A DNA stretch of 64,000 nucleotides from Aggregatibacter segnis (GTDB lineage: Bacteria; Pseudomonadota; Gammaproteobacteria; Enterobacterales; Pasteurellaceae), in contig NZ_NRCW01000002.1 of assembly GCF_003130075.1 (NCBI RefSeq), forward strand, positions 339,400 to 403,399. The letters run 5' to 3'. A program made the translations under genes and the position numbers. The notes under the pieces are model-generated. The model searched no databases and was not told the origin of the DNA. It saw only the letters and a program-made list of their open reading frames with translations. Positions 10,322 to 19,633 of the stretch are shown piece after piece. Every line of letters begins with the position of its first letter. Position 1 is the stretch's first letter.

Positions 10322-11509
10322 ATGACTGATATGAATACCGTTCTCGCGGAACTAAAACGCGGCGTAGATGAAATTCTTTCTGAACAGGATTTAATTGAAA
10401 AACTTAAAGAAAATCGCCCATTGCGCGTGAAACTCGGCGCAGACCCAACCGCACCGGATATTCATTTAGGTCACACTGTGGTATTAAACAAATTACGTCA
10501 ATTCCAACAATTAGGCCACGAAGTTTATTTCTTAATCGGTGACTTCACCGGCATGGTAGGCGATCCGTCCGGTAAAAACACGACTCGTCCACCGCTTAGC
10601 CGCGAAGATGTGTTACGCAATGCGGAAACCTACAAACAACAAATTTACAAAATTCTCGATCCGCAAAAAACCCGTATCGTATTTAACTCTGAATGGTTAG
10701 GTAAATTAGGCACCGAAGGCATGATTCGTTTAGCGAGCAACTACACTGTTGCCCGTATGTTGGAACGTGATGATTTCAAAAAACGTTTCTCTAACAATCA
10801 ACCAATTGCGATTCATGAATTTATTTACCCGCTCTTGCAAGGTCATGATTCTGTTGCGTTGGAAGCCGATGTTGAGTTAGGCGGAACCGACCAAAAATTC
10901 AATTTATTAGTGGGTCGTGAATTACAAAAATCTGCCGGTCAAAAACCACAAGTGGCGATTACCCTGCCGTTATTAGTGGGCTTGGATGGCGAGAAGAAAA
11001 TGTCCAAATCCCTTGGCAACTATATCGGTGTTACCGAAGCACCGGGTGAGATGTTCGGCAAAATCATGTCCATTTCCGATGATTTAATGTGGGATTGGTA
11101 CAACTTGCTTTCTTTCCGTCCATTAACTGAAATCGCCCAACTGAAAGCAGATGTGGCGAACGGCAAAAATCCACGAGATGTAAAAATCTTATTAGCCAAA
11201 GAAATCATTGCCCGTTTCCATGATGAGGCGGCTGCAGATGCGGCTGAACAAGAATTTATCAACCGTTTCCAAAAAGGCGCGATGCCTGATGAGATGCCTG
11301 AATTTACCTTTGAAGGTGAAATCGGCCTTGCCAACTTGTTAAAAGAAGCCGGCTTGGTTGCTTCGACTTCAGAAGCCAACCGCATGGTACAACAAGGTGG
11401 CGTGAAAATTGACGGTGAAAAAGTAGAAGATGCCAAACTGGTTATCAGCGCTTCTACTGCGGTTTACCAAGTGGGTAAACGCAAATTCGCCAAGGTCACG
11501 GTGAAATAA
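10322..11509 (+). CDS. tyrS: Tyrosyl-tRNA synthetase
   Basis: This class I synthetase charges tRNA-Tyr with tyrosine in the cytoplasm. The 395-residue product has the ATP-binding HLGH motif ([10 protein letters not shown], near residue 50), the KMSKS loop ([10 protein letters not shown], near residue 225), and a C-terminal S4 RNA-binding domain ([21 protein letters not shown]). A TATAAT box at 10278-10283 lies about 40 bp upstream and AGGAAA precedes ATG 10322. It is transcribed independently of sfsA, because a terminator lies between them. Confidence 0.97.
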   Translation: MTDMNTVLAELKRGVDEILSEQDLIEKLKENRPLRVKLGADPTAPDIHLGHTVVLNKLRQFQQLGHEVYFLIGDFTGMVGDPSGKNTTRPPLSREDVLRNAETYKQQIYKILDPQKTRIVFNSEWLGKLGTEGMIRLASNYTVARMLERDDFKKRFSNNQPIAIHEFIYPLLQGHDSVALEADVELGGTDQKFNLLVGRELQKSAGQKPQVAITLPLLVGLDGEKKMSKSLGNYIGVTEAPGEMFGKIMSISDDLMWDWYNLLSFRPLTEIAQLKADVANGKNPRDVKILLAKEIIARFHDEAAADAAEQEFINRFQKGAMPDEMPEFTFEGEIGLANLLKEAGLVASTSEANRMVQQGGVKIDGEKVEDAKLVISASTAVYQVGKRKFAKVTVK

Positions 11510-11525
11510 AAACATCATAAAAATG

Positions 11526-11562
11526 AACCGCACTTATGACATCATAAAGTGCGGTTATTTTT
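11526..11562 (+). terminator. Terminator of tyrS (uptake-signal hairpin)
   Basis: AACCGCACTTATGA (11526-11539) pairs with TCATAAAGTGCGGTT (11542-11556) with one bulged A, then ATTTTTAT. Both arms are complete uptake signals. Confidence 0.8.
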
Positions 11563-11598
11563 ATCCACGTTTTTTAGGGTTAACACGAGGAGCAAAAG

Positions 11599-12525
11599 AT
11601 GAGCCAAAAAATTTGGGTATTAGGTGATGCCGTGGTGGATTTAATCCCCGACGGAGAAAATCATTACTTGCGCTGTGCGGGCGGGGCGCCGGCAAACGTG
11701 GCGGTAGGTATTTCCCGTTTAGGCGGTGAAAGTGCATTTATCGGTCGCGTGGGCAAAGATCCCTTGGGCGAATTTATGCAACAAACCCTACAACAGGAAA
11801 ACGTACAAACCAACTACATGATTCTTGATCCGCAACAACGCACGTCAACGGTTGTCGTTGGATTAGATAACGGCGAACGCAGCTTTACCTTCATGGTGAA
11901 TCCAAGTGCCGACCAGTTTTTGCAAGTGGCAGACTTACCGAATTTCCAAGCGAATGAATGGCTACACTGTTGCTCGATTGCATTAATCAACAATCCTTCC
12001 CGTGAAACGACTTTTGAAGCCATTCGTCGTATTAAAGCCGCAGGCGGATTCTTCTCTTTTGATCCGAATCTACGCGAATCCCTGTGGTCAAGTTTTGAAG
12101 ACATGAAAGAAACGGTGATGCAGGCGGTAGCATTGGCGGATGTGTTGAAGTTTTCAGAAGAAGAATTAACGCTCCTCACTGACACACAAACCTTAGACGA
12201 AGCGTTTGAAAAAATCACCGCACTTTATCCGGAAAAATTGATTATCGTCACACTAGGCAAAGACGGTGCCCTCTACCATCTAGCGGGTAAGAAAGACATC
12301 GTTGCCGGCAAAGCCTTGAAACCGGTTGACACCACTGGCGCAGGTGACGCGTTCGTTGGTGGTCTTCTTTCCGGCCTTTCACAACATGTAAATTGGCAAG
12401 AAACCGCTGTGCTTGAGCAAATTATCCGTCAAGCTAATGCCTGTGGCGCGTTAGCGACTACCGCAAAAGGGGCAATGTCTGCCCTACCGAATAAAATGCA
12501 ATTAGCCGATTTTTTGGTGAACTAG
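11599..12525 (+). CDS. scrK: PfkB-family fructokinase
   Basis: The product should phosphorylate the fructose released from sucrose-6-phosphate by the next gene's enzyme. It is 308 residues long with the PfkB signatures GGAPANVAVG (near residue 28) and DTTGAGDAFVGG (near residue 245), the latter holding the catalytic aspartate. AGGAGC precedes ATG 11599. The scrB start lies 72 bp past the stop, on the same strand. A REP-like hairpin (12545-12568) sits in that gap and could affect the downstream message. PfkB members with other substrates (aminoimidazole riboside, ribose) are close relatives, so the fructose assignment rests mainly on the neighbour. An uptake signal encodes T-A-L near residue 207. 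Confidence 0.85.
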   Translation: MSQKIWVLGDAVVDLIPDGENHYLRCAGGAPANVAVGISRLGGESAFIGRVGKDPLGEFMQQTLQQENVQTNYMILDPQQRTSTVVVGLDNGERSFTFMVNPSADQFLQVADLPNFQANEWLHCCSIALINNPSRETTFEAIRRIKAAGGFFSFDPNLRESLWSSFEDMKETVMQAVALADVLKFSEEELTLLTDTQTLDEAFEKITALYPEKLIIVTLGKDGALYHLAGKKDIVAGKALKPVDTTGAGDAFVGGLLSGLSQHVNWQETAVLEQIIRQANACGALATTAKGAMSALPNKMQLADFLVN

Positions 12526-12544
12526 TTTTTTAATTCAATCCGAT

Positions 12545-12568
12545 AGCACGCGTCTCGTGATGCGTGCC
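12545..12568. repeat. REP-like hairpin 4, between scrK and scrB
   Basis: AGCACGCGT (12545-12553) faces ATGCGTGC (12560-12567) with one mismatch and a short loop. The GCACGC/GCGTGC core is like the hairpins at 4490-4679. It lies inside an operon gap of 72 bp, without a T-run. Confidence 0.5.
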
Positions 12569-12597
12569 ACCTGCCCCAACAGAGAGGGAGAATCCTT

Positions 12598-14049
12598 ATG
12601 CCTATTTTCAATAACGGAAAATACAAAAGCATCCTTGCGGCAGCATCCTGTGAGCTTGCGGAAATTGCTCAAACCGTACAAAAAGACACAAATTTCCGAC
12701 CGCACTTTCATATTGCGCCACCAACAGGGCTAATGAACGATCCTAACGGTCTCATCTTTGATGGCGTGAAATATCACCTTTTTTATCAATGGTTTCCTTT
12801 TGATGCCATACACGGTATGAAACATTGGAAACATTTGATCACCAAAGATTTCCAACATTATCAATCCGCTGATGATCTCATTCCTTGCGAACTTTTTGAA
12901 TCGCACGGCTGTTATTCAGGTGGTGCCATTATTTGGCAGGAACAAATTGTCGCCTTTTACACCGGCAACACACGCAATGCGGAAAACCAACGCATTCCTC
13001 ATCAAAATATGGCAATCTTTTCTAAAGAAGGGAAATTGCTCTCCAAACGTTGTCTGCTTAATCAAGCGCCGAAAGGTTATACCGAACACGTCCGCGATCC
13101 AAAACCTTTTGTCACGGCAGAAGGTAAAATTCGTTTTGTACTTGGTGCACAACGAGAAGATCTCAGTGGTACCGCATTGTTATACGAAATGGATGACTTA
13201 AACGCCGAACCACATTTATTGGGCGAATTAAATATCCCTGTCTTTGATAATCGCCAAGTATTCATGTGGGAATGCCCGGATTTATTCAAATTAGGCGGCA
13301 AAGACGTGTTTATTTGGTCGCCACAAGGCAAATTACGGGAAGCTCATCAATTTCAAAATAACTACCACGCTGTGTATGCCGTCGGCAAATTCGAGGGCTT
13401 AACCTTTCACGCCGAACACATCGCCGAACTGGATCAAGGCTTTGATTTCTACGCACCACAAACTTTTGCAGGTCTTAGCAAGACAGAAAATGCCATCCTG
13501 TTCGGTTGGATCGGATTGCCGGACTTAACCTATCCGACAGACCAATTCAAATGGCATTCGGCTTTAACGCTACCAAGAGAATTGCGCTTAGAAGGCAACA
13601 AAATCCACCAATGCCCCATTGCAAAAACATATGAAAATCTGACCGCACTTTCTACGTTTGATCTTGATGGCAAAGCCAAAATTGCAGACTTAGATCGTGC
13701 CTACATAAAATTTGAGTCGAATAATCAAGCTTTTGATTTAGCCTTCTTCCAAAATGAACAAGGACAATCATTGCGTCTTTCTTATGAAAACGGATTGGTT
13801 TGTTTAGATCGTAGCCAAAGTGAACAAACCGCATTGATGGAAAAATTCGGTAGTAAACGTTTCTGTGAAATTGAGAATCTGCAAACAGTAGAAATTTTCT
13901 TTGATTATTCTGTCGTGGAAATTTTTCTCAATCACGGTGAAAAAACCATGACCTCGCGCTTTTTTATTGAATCACGGAAAAACGTTGTGGAAAGCAATCG
14001 AAAATTAACGTTACAGATCGGTTACCCAAAAGCCATTCAATATCGATAA
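12598..14049 (+). CDS. scrB: Sucrose-6-phosphate hydrolase (GH32)
   Basis: A glycoside hydrolase family 32 enzyme that splits sucrose-6-phosphate into glucose-6-phosphate and fructose in the cytoplasm. The 483 residues include the nucleophile motif GLMNDPNG (near residue 42), the RDP motif (HVRDPK, near residue 164) and the acid/base EC motif (MWECPD, near residue 224). The C-terminal beta-sandwich ends at about residue 480. It is preceded by GAGGGAG and ATG 12598. With the kinase upstream it completes sucrose breakdown, but no sucrose PTS permease (scrA) or repressor (scrR) lies in the window. Two uptake signals lie inside the gene (near 12699 and 13642). Confidence 0.94.
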   Translation: MPIFNNGKYKSILAAASCELAEIAQTVQKDTNFRPHFHIAPPTGLMNDPNGLIFDGVKYHLFYQWFPFDAIHGMKHWKHLITKDFQHYQSADDLIPCELFESHGCYSGGAIIWQEQIVAFYTGNTRNAENQRIPHQNMAIFSKEGKLLSKRCLLNQAPKGYTEHVRDPKPFVTAEGKIRFVLGAQREDLSGTALLYEMDDLNAEPHLLGELNIPVFDNRQVFMWECPDLFKLGGKDVFIWSPQGKLREAHQFQNNYHAVYAVGKFEGLTFHAEHIAELDQGFDFYAPQTFAGLSKTENAILFGWIGLPDLTYPTDQFKWHSALTLPRELRLEGNKIHQCPIAKTYENLTALSTFDLDGKAKIADLDRAYIKFESNNQAFDLAFFQNEQGQSLRLSYENGLVCLDRSQSEQTALMEKFGSKRFCEIENLQTVEIFFDYSVVEIFLNHGEKTMTSRFFIESRKNVVESNRKLTLQIGYPKAIQYR

Positions 14050-14050
14050 A

Positions 14051-14085
14051 AAAAGTGCGGTGAAATTTCACCGCACTTTTTATTT
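14051..14085. terminator. Bidirectional terminator between scrB and uvrD
   Basis: A perfect 30-bp palindrome (14051-14080) is built from two head-to-head uptake signals (AAAAGTGCGGTGAAA and its complement) flanked by A and T runs. It serves both convergent genes. Confidence 0.9.
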
Positions 14086-14098
14086 TATCCCGACAAAC

Positions 14099-16273
14099 CT
14101 AAACCTTTTCCAGTTTTGCTAAGTGTGCTATCAGCCATTTAATCCCTTGATTTTGGAACGCGATTTGTAAGCGCAAATTATTGTCCGCACCTTCTACATT
14201 AATCACCGTACCAAAACCGAATTTTTCGTGTTTCACTTTTTGCCCCATTTTCCATTCGCTTTCATTGACAATAGGCGAAACGCTACCTACTTTGGCTTGA
14301 TTTAAAGCACGAGTAACTGTGCCGCGTAAACGGATTTCCTGCAAACATTGTTGCGGCAATTCGGAGATAAAACGAGAAGGCAAATGGCGTTCTTCTTTGC
14401 CATATAAACGGCGGCTTTCTGCGTAAGAAACGGTGAGTTTTTGTTTGGCACGGGTAATCCCCACATACGCCAAACGACGCTCTTCTTCCAAACGACCCGC
14501 TTCTTCAAAGGAACGAAAACTTGGGAATAACCCCTCTTCCACGCCAATCATAAACACCCGAGGAAACTCCAAGCCTTTTGCCGAGTGCAGGGTCATCATT
14601 TCCACACAGGCTTGATGCGGTGCCGCTTGTTCTTCGCCGGCTTCTAATGAAGCATGCGTCAAGAACGCCGTAAGCTCTGTCATGTCTTCCGCTTCGTCAG
14701 GCTTGATAAATTCGCGTGCGGCAGAGACCAGCTCTTCCAAGTTTTCAATACGCACTTCGCCTTTTTCGCCCTTTTCCTGTTTATACATTTCATACAAACC
14801 GGAATGTTTAATGACAAAATCCGTTTGTGCAAACAATGGCATTTCTTCCGTATCCCGTTGCAGAGAATTGATTAATTCCATAAAGCGAAGCAAGGCGGTC
14901 GCGGCACGACCTGCCAGTTTATTTTCCTGCAATGCCAAATTTGTGGCTTGCCATAACGTGATTTGATGTTCACGAGTCAGATTACGCAAGGTGTCCAACG
15001 TGCGATCACCAATGCCCCGTGGTGGCGTATTAATAACGCGCTCAAAGGCGGCATCATCTTGGCGATTAGCAATTAAGCGCAAATAGGCTAACGCATCCTT
15101 AATTTCCTGACGTTCGAAGAAGCGCATGCCGCCATAAATACGATACGGAATTTGTGAACGAATTAACGCTTCTTCAATCACCCGTGATTGACTGTTACTG
15201 CGATATAAAATGGCACAATCGTTGAGTTTGCCGCCATCTTCAATCCAGGTTTTAATTTGTGAGGCAACAAACAGCGCCTCATCCAATTCGTTAAAGGCAG
15301 CATAAATGCCTACAGGGTCGCCTTGATTGCCTTCCGACCACAAATTTTTCCCGAGTCGATTGTTGTTATTGGAAATCAGCTCATTCGCCGCTTGCAAAAT
15401 ATTCATGGTAGAACGGTAATTTTGCTCTAATCGAATGGTTTGTGCATTGGCAAACTCTTTCAAAAATAACTGAATATTTTCGATTTTTGCACCACGCCAG
15501 CCATAAATAGATTGGTCGTCATCGCCCACAATCATCACTTTGCCTGTTTTGCCTGCCAACAAACGAATCCATTCATATTGAATTTTGTTGGTGTCTTGGA
15601 ACTCATCCACCAAAATATGCTGAAAACGTTGTTGGTAACGTTGCAAAATCAGTGGCTTATGTAAAAACAATTCGTACGAGCGCAATAAAATTTCAGCAAA
15701 ATCCACTAGGCCTGCACGATCGCAAGCATCTTGATAAATCTGATAAATTCGAATCCATTCTCGTTCTTGACGATCGTGATGATCATCAATTTGATTCGGG
15801 CGCAAGCCTTCGTCTTTTTTATTATTGATATACCAAGCGGCTTGCTTTGGCGGGAAACTTTTTTCGTCAAAATGATGTAATTTCATGAGGCGTTTGAGTA
15901 AACGCAATTGGTCTTCCGAATCTAAAATCTGGAAATCTTGCGGCAAATCCGCATCAAGATGATGGGCACGCAGAAGTCGATGAGCAATACTATGAAAGGT
16001 GCCGACCCACATCCCAAACAAACGCTGATTGCCGTCGGACAAGACGGATTCAATGCGATGACGCATTTCTGCCGCAGCTTTGTTGGTGAAGGTCACCGCC
16101 ATAATGCTGCCTTCGGAGACACCTTCAACACCAATCAACCACGCGATTCGGTGCGTTAATACGCGGGTTTTACCACTCCCCGCGCCCGCCAACACCAAAT
16201 AATTGCCCAACGGCGCACTCACCGCTTCCCGTTGTTTATCGTTTAAACCATCTAATAATTCTGCGAAATCCAT
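14099..16273 (-). CDS. uvrD: DNA helicase II
   Basis: UvrD is a 3'-5' superfamily 1 helicase that removes the incised strand in nucleotide excision and mismatch repair. The 724-residue product (E. coli 720) has Walker A LAGAGSGKT (near residue 29), motif II VDEFQDTN (near residue 220), motif III GDDDQSIYGWRGA, motif IV QNYRS and motif VI GITRAK. The C-terminal tail contains the GxKVxHxKFGxGTV segment typical of UvrD. ATG 16273 (MDFAELLDGLNDKQREAV) is preferred to a GTG three codons upstream. It stands alone with terminators on both sides. Confidence 0.97.
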   Translation of the reverse strand: MDFAELLDGLNDKQREAVSAPLGNYLVLAGAGSGKTRVLTHRIAWLIGVEGVSEGSIMAVTFTNKAAAEMRHRIESVLSDGNQRLFGMWVGTFHSIAHRLLRAHHLDADLPQDFQILDSEDQLRLLKRLMKLHHFDEKSFPPKQAAWYINNKKDEGLRPNQIDDHHDRQEREWIRIYQIYQDACDRAGLVDFAEILLRSYELFLHKPLILQRYQQRFQHILVDEFQDTNKIQYEWIRLLAGKTGKVMIVGDDDQSIYGWRGAKIENIQLFLKEFANAQTIRLEQNYRSTMNILQAANELISNNNNRLGKNLWSEGNQGDPVGIYAAFNELDEALFVASQIKTWIEDGGKLNDCAILYRSNSQSRVIEEALIRSQIPYRIYGGMRFFERQEIKDALAYLRLIANRQDDAAFERVINTPPRGIGDRTLDTLRNLTREHQITLWQATNLALQENKLAGRAATALLRFMELINSLQRDTEEMPLFAQTDFVIKHSGLYEMYKQEKGEKGEVRIENLEELVSAAREFIKPDEAEDMTELTAFLTHASLEAGEEQAAPHQACVEMMTLHSAKGLEFPRVFMIGVEEGLFPSFRSFEEAGRLEEERRLAYVGITRAKQKLTVSYAESRRLYGKEERHLPSRFISELPQQCLQEIRLRGTVTRALNQAKVGSVSPIVNESEWKMGQKVKHEKFGFGTVINVEGADNNLRLQIAFQNQGIKWLIAHLAKLEKV

Positions 16274-16399
16274 TATTTTCACTCACAAATACTGTTTTTT
16301 TGTACAGGCGAAATTATAGCGATTTTTGCTAAAAACTCAATGAAGGAAAGGGAAAAGAAGAAAAAGTGCGGTGGTTTTTTTCTGATGTTTTTTCATAAA

Positions 16400-16427
16400 A
16401 AAGCGCACCGTAAAAGATGCGCTTTAG
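16400..16427 (-). terminator. Terminator of the gluconate permease gene
   Basis: AAAGCGCA (16400-16407) pairs with TGCGCTTT (16418-16425), followed on the minus strand by a T-run. It lies 15 bases past the permease stop. Confidence 0.75.
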
Positions 16428-16441
16428 TCAAACCGGAAGTA

Positions 16442-17791
16442 TTAGAAAATAATGCTACCGATTAATGCAATGATAAAACCGACAAAGCCGATTGAGGTTT
16501 CCAACATAGTCCAGGTTTTTAACGTGGTTTTGGTATCCATTTCCAAGAAGCGACTCATCAACCAGAATCCGCTGTCATTCACATGAGAGAACACCGTGGC
16601 ACCTGAGGCAATGGAGATCACGATAAAACATAAGTCTAATTGACTAAGATCGGTCGCCGCAGCAACGGTCGGCGCGATTAATGCGGAGGCGGTAGTTAAT
16701 GCTACCGTTGCCGAGCCTTGTGCCACGCGCAATGCCATGGAAATAATAAAGGCGGCAATAATAATCGGCATACCGGTATTGGATAACATGGCGGACAATT
16801 CATCGCCGATACCACCGGCACGTAATACGCCACCGAACATACCACCCGCCCCGGTGACCAAAATAATGGAGCAAATCGGCCCAAGCGCACTGTTGCAGAG
16901 GCTTTCGATTTGTTCGTAGCTACGTTCACCGCGCAATAAAGCAATGGCGATTAATAACGTAATCAATAAAGCAATAGGCGTTTTACCAATTAAACGCAAG
17001 CTTTGCACCCACAAAGCTGAACCATCGATGACTTTTGCGACGCTGAGCGTATTTAAACCGGTATCAAACAGAATTAAGAAAATCGGTAAAACCAAAATAA
17101 ATAATACGCGTCCGAAGGGTGGCGGGTTCTGAACGGAAGTTTCGCTAATGGCAGAACTATTCAAAAAGGTTTTCGGCAGTTCCACAAAGAATTTTTTGCT
17201 GATGTACATACTGAACAAATATGTTCCGATGTACCAAGTTGGAATAGCACAAATTAACCCGACAAGCACCATCAACCCCATATTTACACCGAGCAAATCT
17301 CCGGAAGCAACCGGACCTGGATGCGGTGGTAAAAAGGCGTGCATGACGGCGAAAGCACCGGCAACCGGGAAGGCGTAACGTAAGACGGAACCGCCAAAGC
17401 GTTTTGCCACGCTAAAGACGATTGGCAACATCACGACCAAACCGGCATCAAAGAAAATCGGAAAACCGAATAATAAGGCGGCAACCCCAAGGGCAAAAGG
17501 TGCTTTTTGTTCACCGAATTTATTGATTAAAGTATCGGCAAGTACTTTGGCCCCACCAGTCACTTCAAGCAAACGACCAATCATGGCACCCAAGCCAACC
17601 AACAAGGCAACCGATGCCAACGTATTGCCGAAGCCGGTTAATAGCGTCGGCAAAATCTTGTCAACAGAAATACCTGCTGCAAGTGCGGTCAATAAACTGA
17701 CTAAAACCAATGCAACAAAGGCATGCATTTTAAATTTAATGATAAGTAGCAATAATAAAAGTACAGCTACGATCATGATGAAAATTAACAT
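16442..17791 (-). CDS. gntT: Gluconate:H+ symporter, GntP family
   Basis: An inner-membrane permease of 449 residues that probably imports gluconate for phosphorylation by the kinase encoded divergently. It is almost entirely hydrophobic, with about 12-14 membrane segments, and carries GntP-family stretches such as FGFPIFFDAGLVVMLPI and FLPPHPGPVAS, and a C-terminal VFSHVNDSGFWL. GAGGAC precedes ATG 17791. Two GntR-type operators and a CRP site lie in the 213-bp region shared with gntK, so it should be induced by gluconate and repressed by glucose. Which paralogue (gntT, gntU or gntP) cannot be settled. Confidence 0.9.
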   Translation of the reverse strand: MLIFIMIVAVLLLLLLIIKFKMHAFVALVLVSLLTALAAGISVDKILPTLLTGFGNTLASVALLVGLGAMIGRLLEVTGGAKVLADTLINKFGEQKAPFALGVAALLFGFPIFFDAGLVVMLPIVFSVAKRFGGSVLRYAFPVAGAFAVMHAFLPPHPGPVASGDLLGVNMGLMVLVGLICAIPTWYIGTYLFSMYISKKFFVELPKTFLNSSAISETSVQNPPPFGRVLFILVLPIFLILFDTGLNTLSVAKVIDGSALWVQSLRLIGKTPIALLITLLIAIALLRGERSYEQIESLCNSALGPICSIILVTGAGGMFGGVLRAGGIGDELSAMLSNTGMPIIIAAFIISMALRVAQGSATVALTTASALIAPTVAAATDLSQLDLCFIVISIASGATVFSHVNDSGFWLMSRFLEMDTKTTLKTWTMLETSIGFVGFIIALIGSIIF

Positions 17792-17811
17792 AATTCGTCC
17801 TCACGCTTAAA

Positions 17812-17827
17812 ATGTTACTGGTAACAT
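17812..17827. promoter_or_regulatory. GntR-type operator O1
   Basis: ATGTTACTGGTAACAT is a near-perfect 16-bp palindrome matching the E. coli GntR/IdnR operator pattern (ATGTTACCGGTAACAT). It starts 20 bases upstream of the permease start codon, a position suited to blocking that promoter. Confidence 0.8.
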
Positions 17828-17868
17828 ACTCCTTATCGCAAAATTGGTAAATAAATATCATTTATAAC

Positions 17869-17884
17869 TGTGATCACAATCACA
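17869..17884. promoter_or_regulatory. CRP-binding site
   Basis: TGTGATCACAATCACA is a perfect TGTGA-N6-TCACA CRP half-site pair, located between the two GntR operators and between the divergent permease and kinase genes. It implies catabolite control of one or both. Confidence 0.82.
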
Positions 17885-17943
17885 AAAAATATATCCATGC
17901 TTAATTCATCTGCAAAATCGAACATTTTATAGCCTAAAAGGAT

Positions 17944-17957
17944 TGTTACCGATAACA
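17944..17957. promoter_or_regulatory. GntR-type operator O2
   Basis: TGTTACCGATAACA matches the GntR operator core with one central asymmetry. It lies about 48 bases upstream of gntK, and its centre is 131 bp from that of O1. Confidence 0.78.
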
Positions 17958-18004
17958 TTTTTACGCTAAGCTAAGTCTATTAAAAATCAGAGAAGGAGAA
18001 ACAC

Positions 18005-18523
18005 ATGGCGGCAGGTAAAAGTTTTATTTTAATGGGTGTATCCAGCACCGGTAAAACGTCTGTGGGGACGGAAGTGGCGCATCGTCTAGGAATAAAACTG
18101 ATTGACGGAGATGATCTGCATCCGCGCGCCAATATCATCAAAATGGGTGAAGGCCATCCATTAAACGATAAAGATCGCGCGCCTTGGTTGGAACGCATTC
18201 GGGATGCAGCATTTAGCTTGGAGCATAAAAGCGAGGTAGGCATTATTGTTTGTTCGGCATTGAAAAAGAAATATCGTGATCAAATTCGTGACGGCAACAG
18301 CAATGTAAAATTCCTATTTTTACACGGTTCTTATGATGTAATTTTGGAACGTATGCGCCAACGCAAAGGGCACTACATGAAAGAAAGCATGCTGAAAAGC
18401 CAGTTTGAAACGCTGGAAGTACCGGGTGCAGATGAACCTGATGTGATTCCTATTGATATTAATGCGCCTTTTGACGAAGTGGTTGAACGTTGTATTCAGG
18501 CGCTGAAACCTTATCTCTCTTAA
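18005..18523 (+). CDS. gntK: Gluconokinase
   Basis: GntK phosphorylates gluconate to 6-phosphogluconate, feeding the pentose phosphate or Entner-Doudoroff route. The 172-residue product has the P-loop GVSSTGKTSVG (near residue 11), the gluconate-binding DGDDLHP, the NDKDRAPWL segment and the C-SALKKKYRDQIR region typical of the family. A strong GAAGGAG precedes ATG 18005. It is divergent from the permease and convergent with gntR. Confidence 0.96.
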   Translation: MAAGKSFILMGVSSTGKTSVGTEVAHRLGIKLIDGDDLHPRANIIKMGEGHPLNDKDRAPWLERIRDAAFSLEHKSEVGIIVCSALKKKYRDQIRDGNSNVKFLFLHGSYDVILERMRQRKGHYMKESMLKSQFETLEVPGADEPDVIPIDINAPFDEVVERCIQALKPYLS

Positions 18524-18528
18524 AACAA

Positions 18529-18587
18529 AAAAGTGCGGTCTATTTTTCAAGTATTTTAAAACGTCTAAAAAAAACACCGCACTTTTA
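18529..18587. terminator. Inverted uptake-signal pair between gntK and gntR
   Basis: AAAAAAGTGCGGT (from 18529) and ACCGCACTTTT (to about 18586) can pair across a 30-base A/T-rich loop. It lies between two convergent genes and likely terminates both. Confidence 0.6.
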
Positions 18588-19583
18588 TATGCTTTCCCCT
18601 AAATGGATCTGGTAGCCTAAATTGATGATAGCGCTTTGCGCGGGAATATTGTCAATTCGGGCCAGTAATTCCTGTGCAGCAATACGCCCAATGTCTAAAC
18701 GCGGCGTGATCACCGTGGCAAGTTGTGGCGTGATCGATTGGCCTACATCGTGTCCGTGGAAACCGGCAACAGCAATTTGCTTGGGCACTTGAATGCCTAG
18801 CCGTTGGCATTCAAAAATAGCGCCAATGGCGATGTCGTCATTAGTGCAAAAAATACCGTCAATTTGCGGAAATATTTCAAGTGCCTGATGCAACAATTCG
18901 CCGCCTAGCGTAAAAGAAGAATGTTCTTTAGTGGCGATCACATGTGGTGTTAATTGATACTTTGCCATGGCGTTTTCATAGCCTTGCTGACGTAAACGCG
19001 TGCGTTTATCTTGACGCGCCGCAAAATAAACTACGTTGCGATGCCCTCGATTAATCATGGTTTCCACCATCGCTTGTGCCGCCGCGATATTGTCAAAACC
19101 GACAACCTGTTGGATACCAACCTCGGTGGTATCCATGATTTCAATCACAGGAATATTCGCCACTTTGAGCATTTTTTTAGTTTTTTCGGAATGCTGACTT
19201 TCCGACAAAATAATGCCGTCCACGTTGTAAGACAGCAGGCTTTCAATACGACGTTCCTCTTTCTTTTCACTGTAACCGTAATGCGCCAACATGGTTTGAT
19301 AACCCGCTTTATCGGTAATTTGCTCAATACCACGAATCACATTAGCGAACACCTGATTGGTCAACGACGGTACCAACACACCAATTGCCCGACTTTTAGC
19401 ATTAGACAAGATATCCGGTGCGCGATTAGGAATATAGCCGAAACGTTCAATGGCTTCGGCAATGCGCGCTTGTGTACCATTCGCCACTGAATCAGGATTG
19501 CGTAGATAGCGACTAATGGTCATCTTCGTAATGCCAAGGTAATCGGCAATATCTTGTAATGTCGGGCGTTTATTTTTTGTCAT
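18585..19583 (-). CDS. gntR: LacI-family gluconate repressor
   Basis: A 332-residue LacI/GalR regulator. The N-terminal helix-turn-helix (TLQDIADYLGITKMTISRYLRNP) is followed by a hinge and a periplasmic-binding-protein-like sensor domain with IGVLVPSLTNQVFANVIRGIE and FCTNDDIAIGA. Size and end-to-end character fit GntR (E. coli 331). Its likely targets are the two operators at 17812 and 17944. Start is ATG 19583. Confidence 0.93.
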   Translation of the reverse strand: MTKNKRPTLQDIADYLGITKMTISRYLRNPDSVANGTQARIAEAIERFGYIPNRAPDILSNAKSRAIGVLVPSLTNQVFANVIRGIEQITDKAGYQTMLAHYGYSEKKEERRIESLLSYNVDGIILSESQHSEKTKKMLKVANIPVIEIMDTTEVGIQQVVGFDNIAAAQAMVETMINRGHRNVVYFAARQDKRTRLRQQGYENAMAKYQLTPHVIATKEHSSFTLGGELLHQALEIFPQIDGIFCTNDDIAIGAIFECQRLGIQVPKQIAVAGFHGHDVGQSITPQLATVITPRLDIGRIAAQELLARIDNIPAQSAIINLGYQIHLGESI

Positions 19584-19633
19584 AAAGAAAAAAGCCTAAA
19601 GAATAAATAAGATGATTTTAGACTAAGGCAAAA

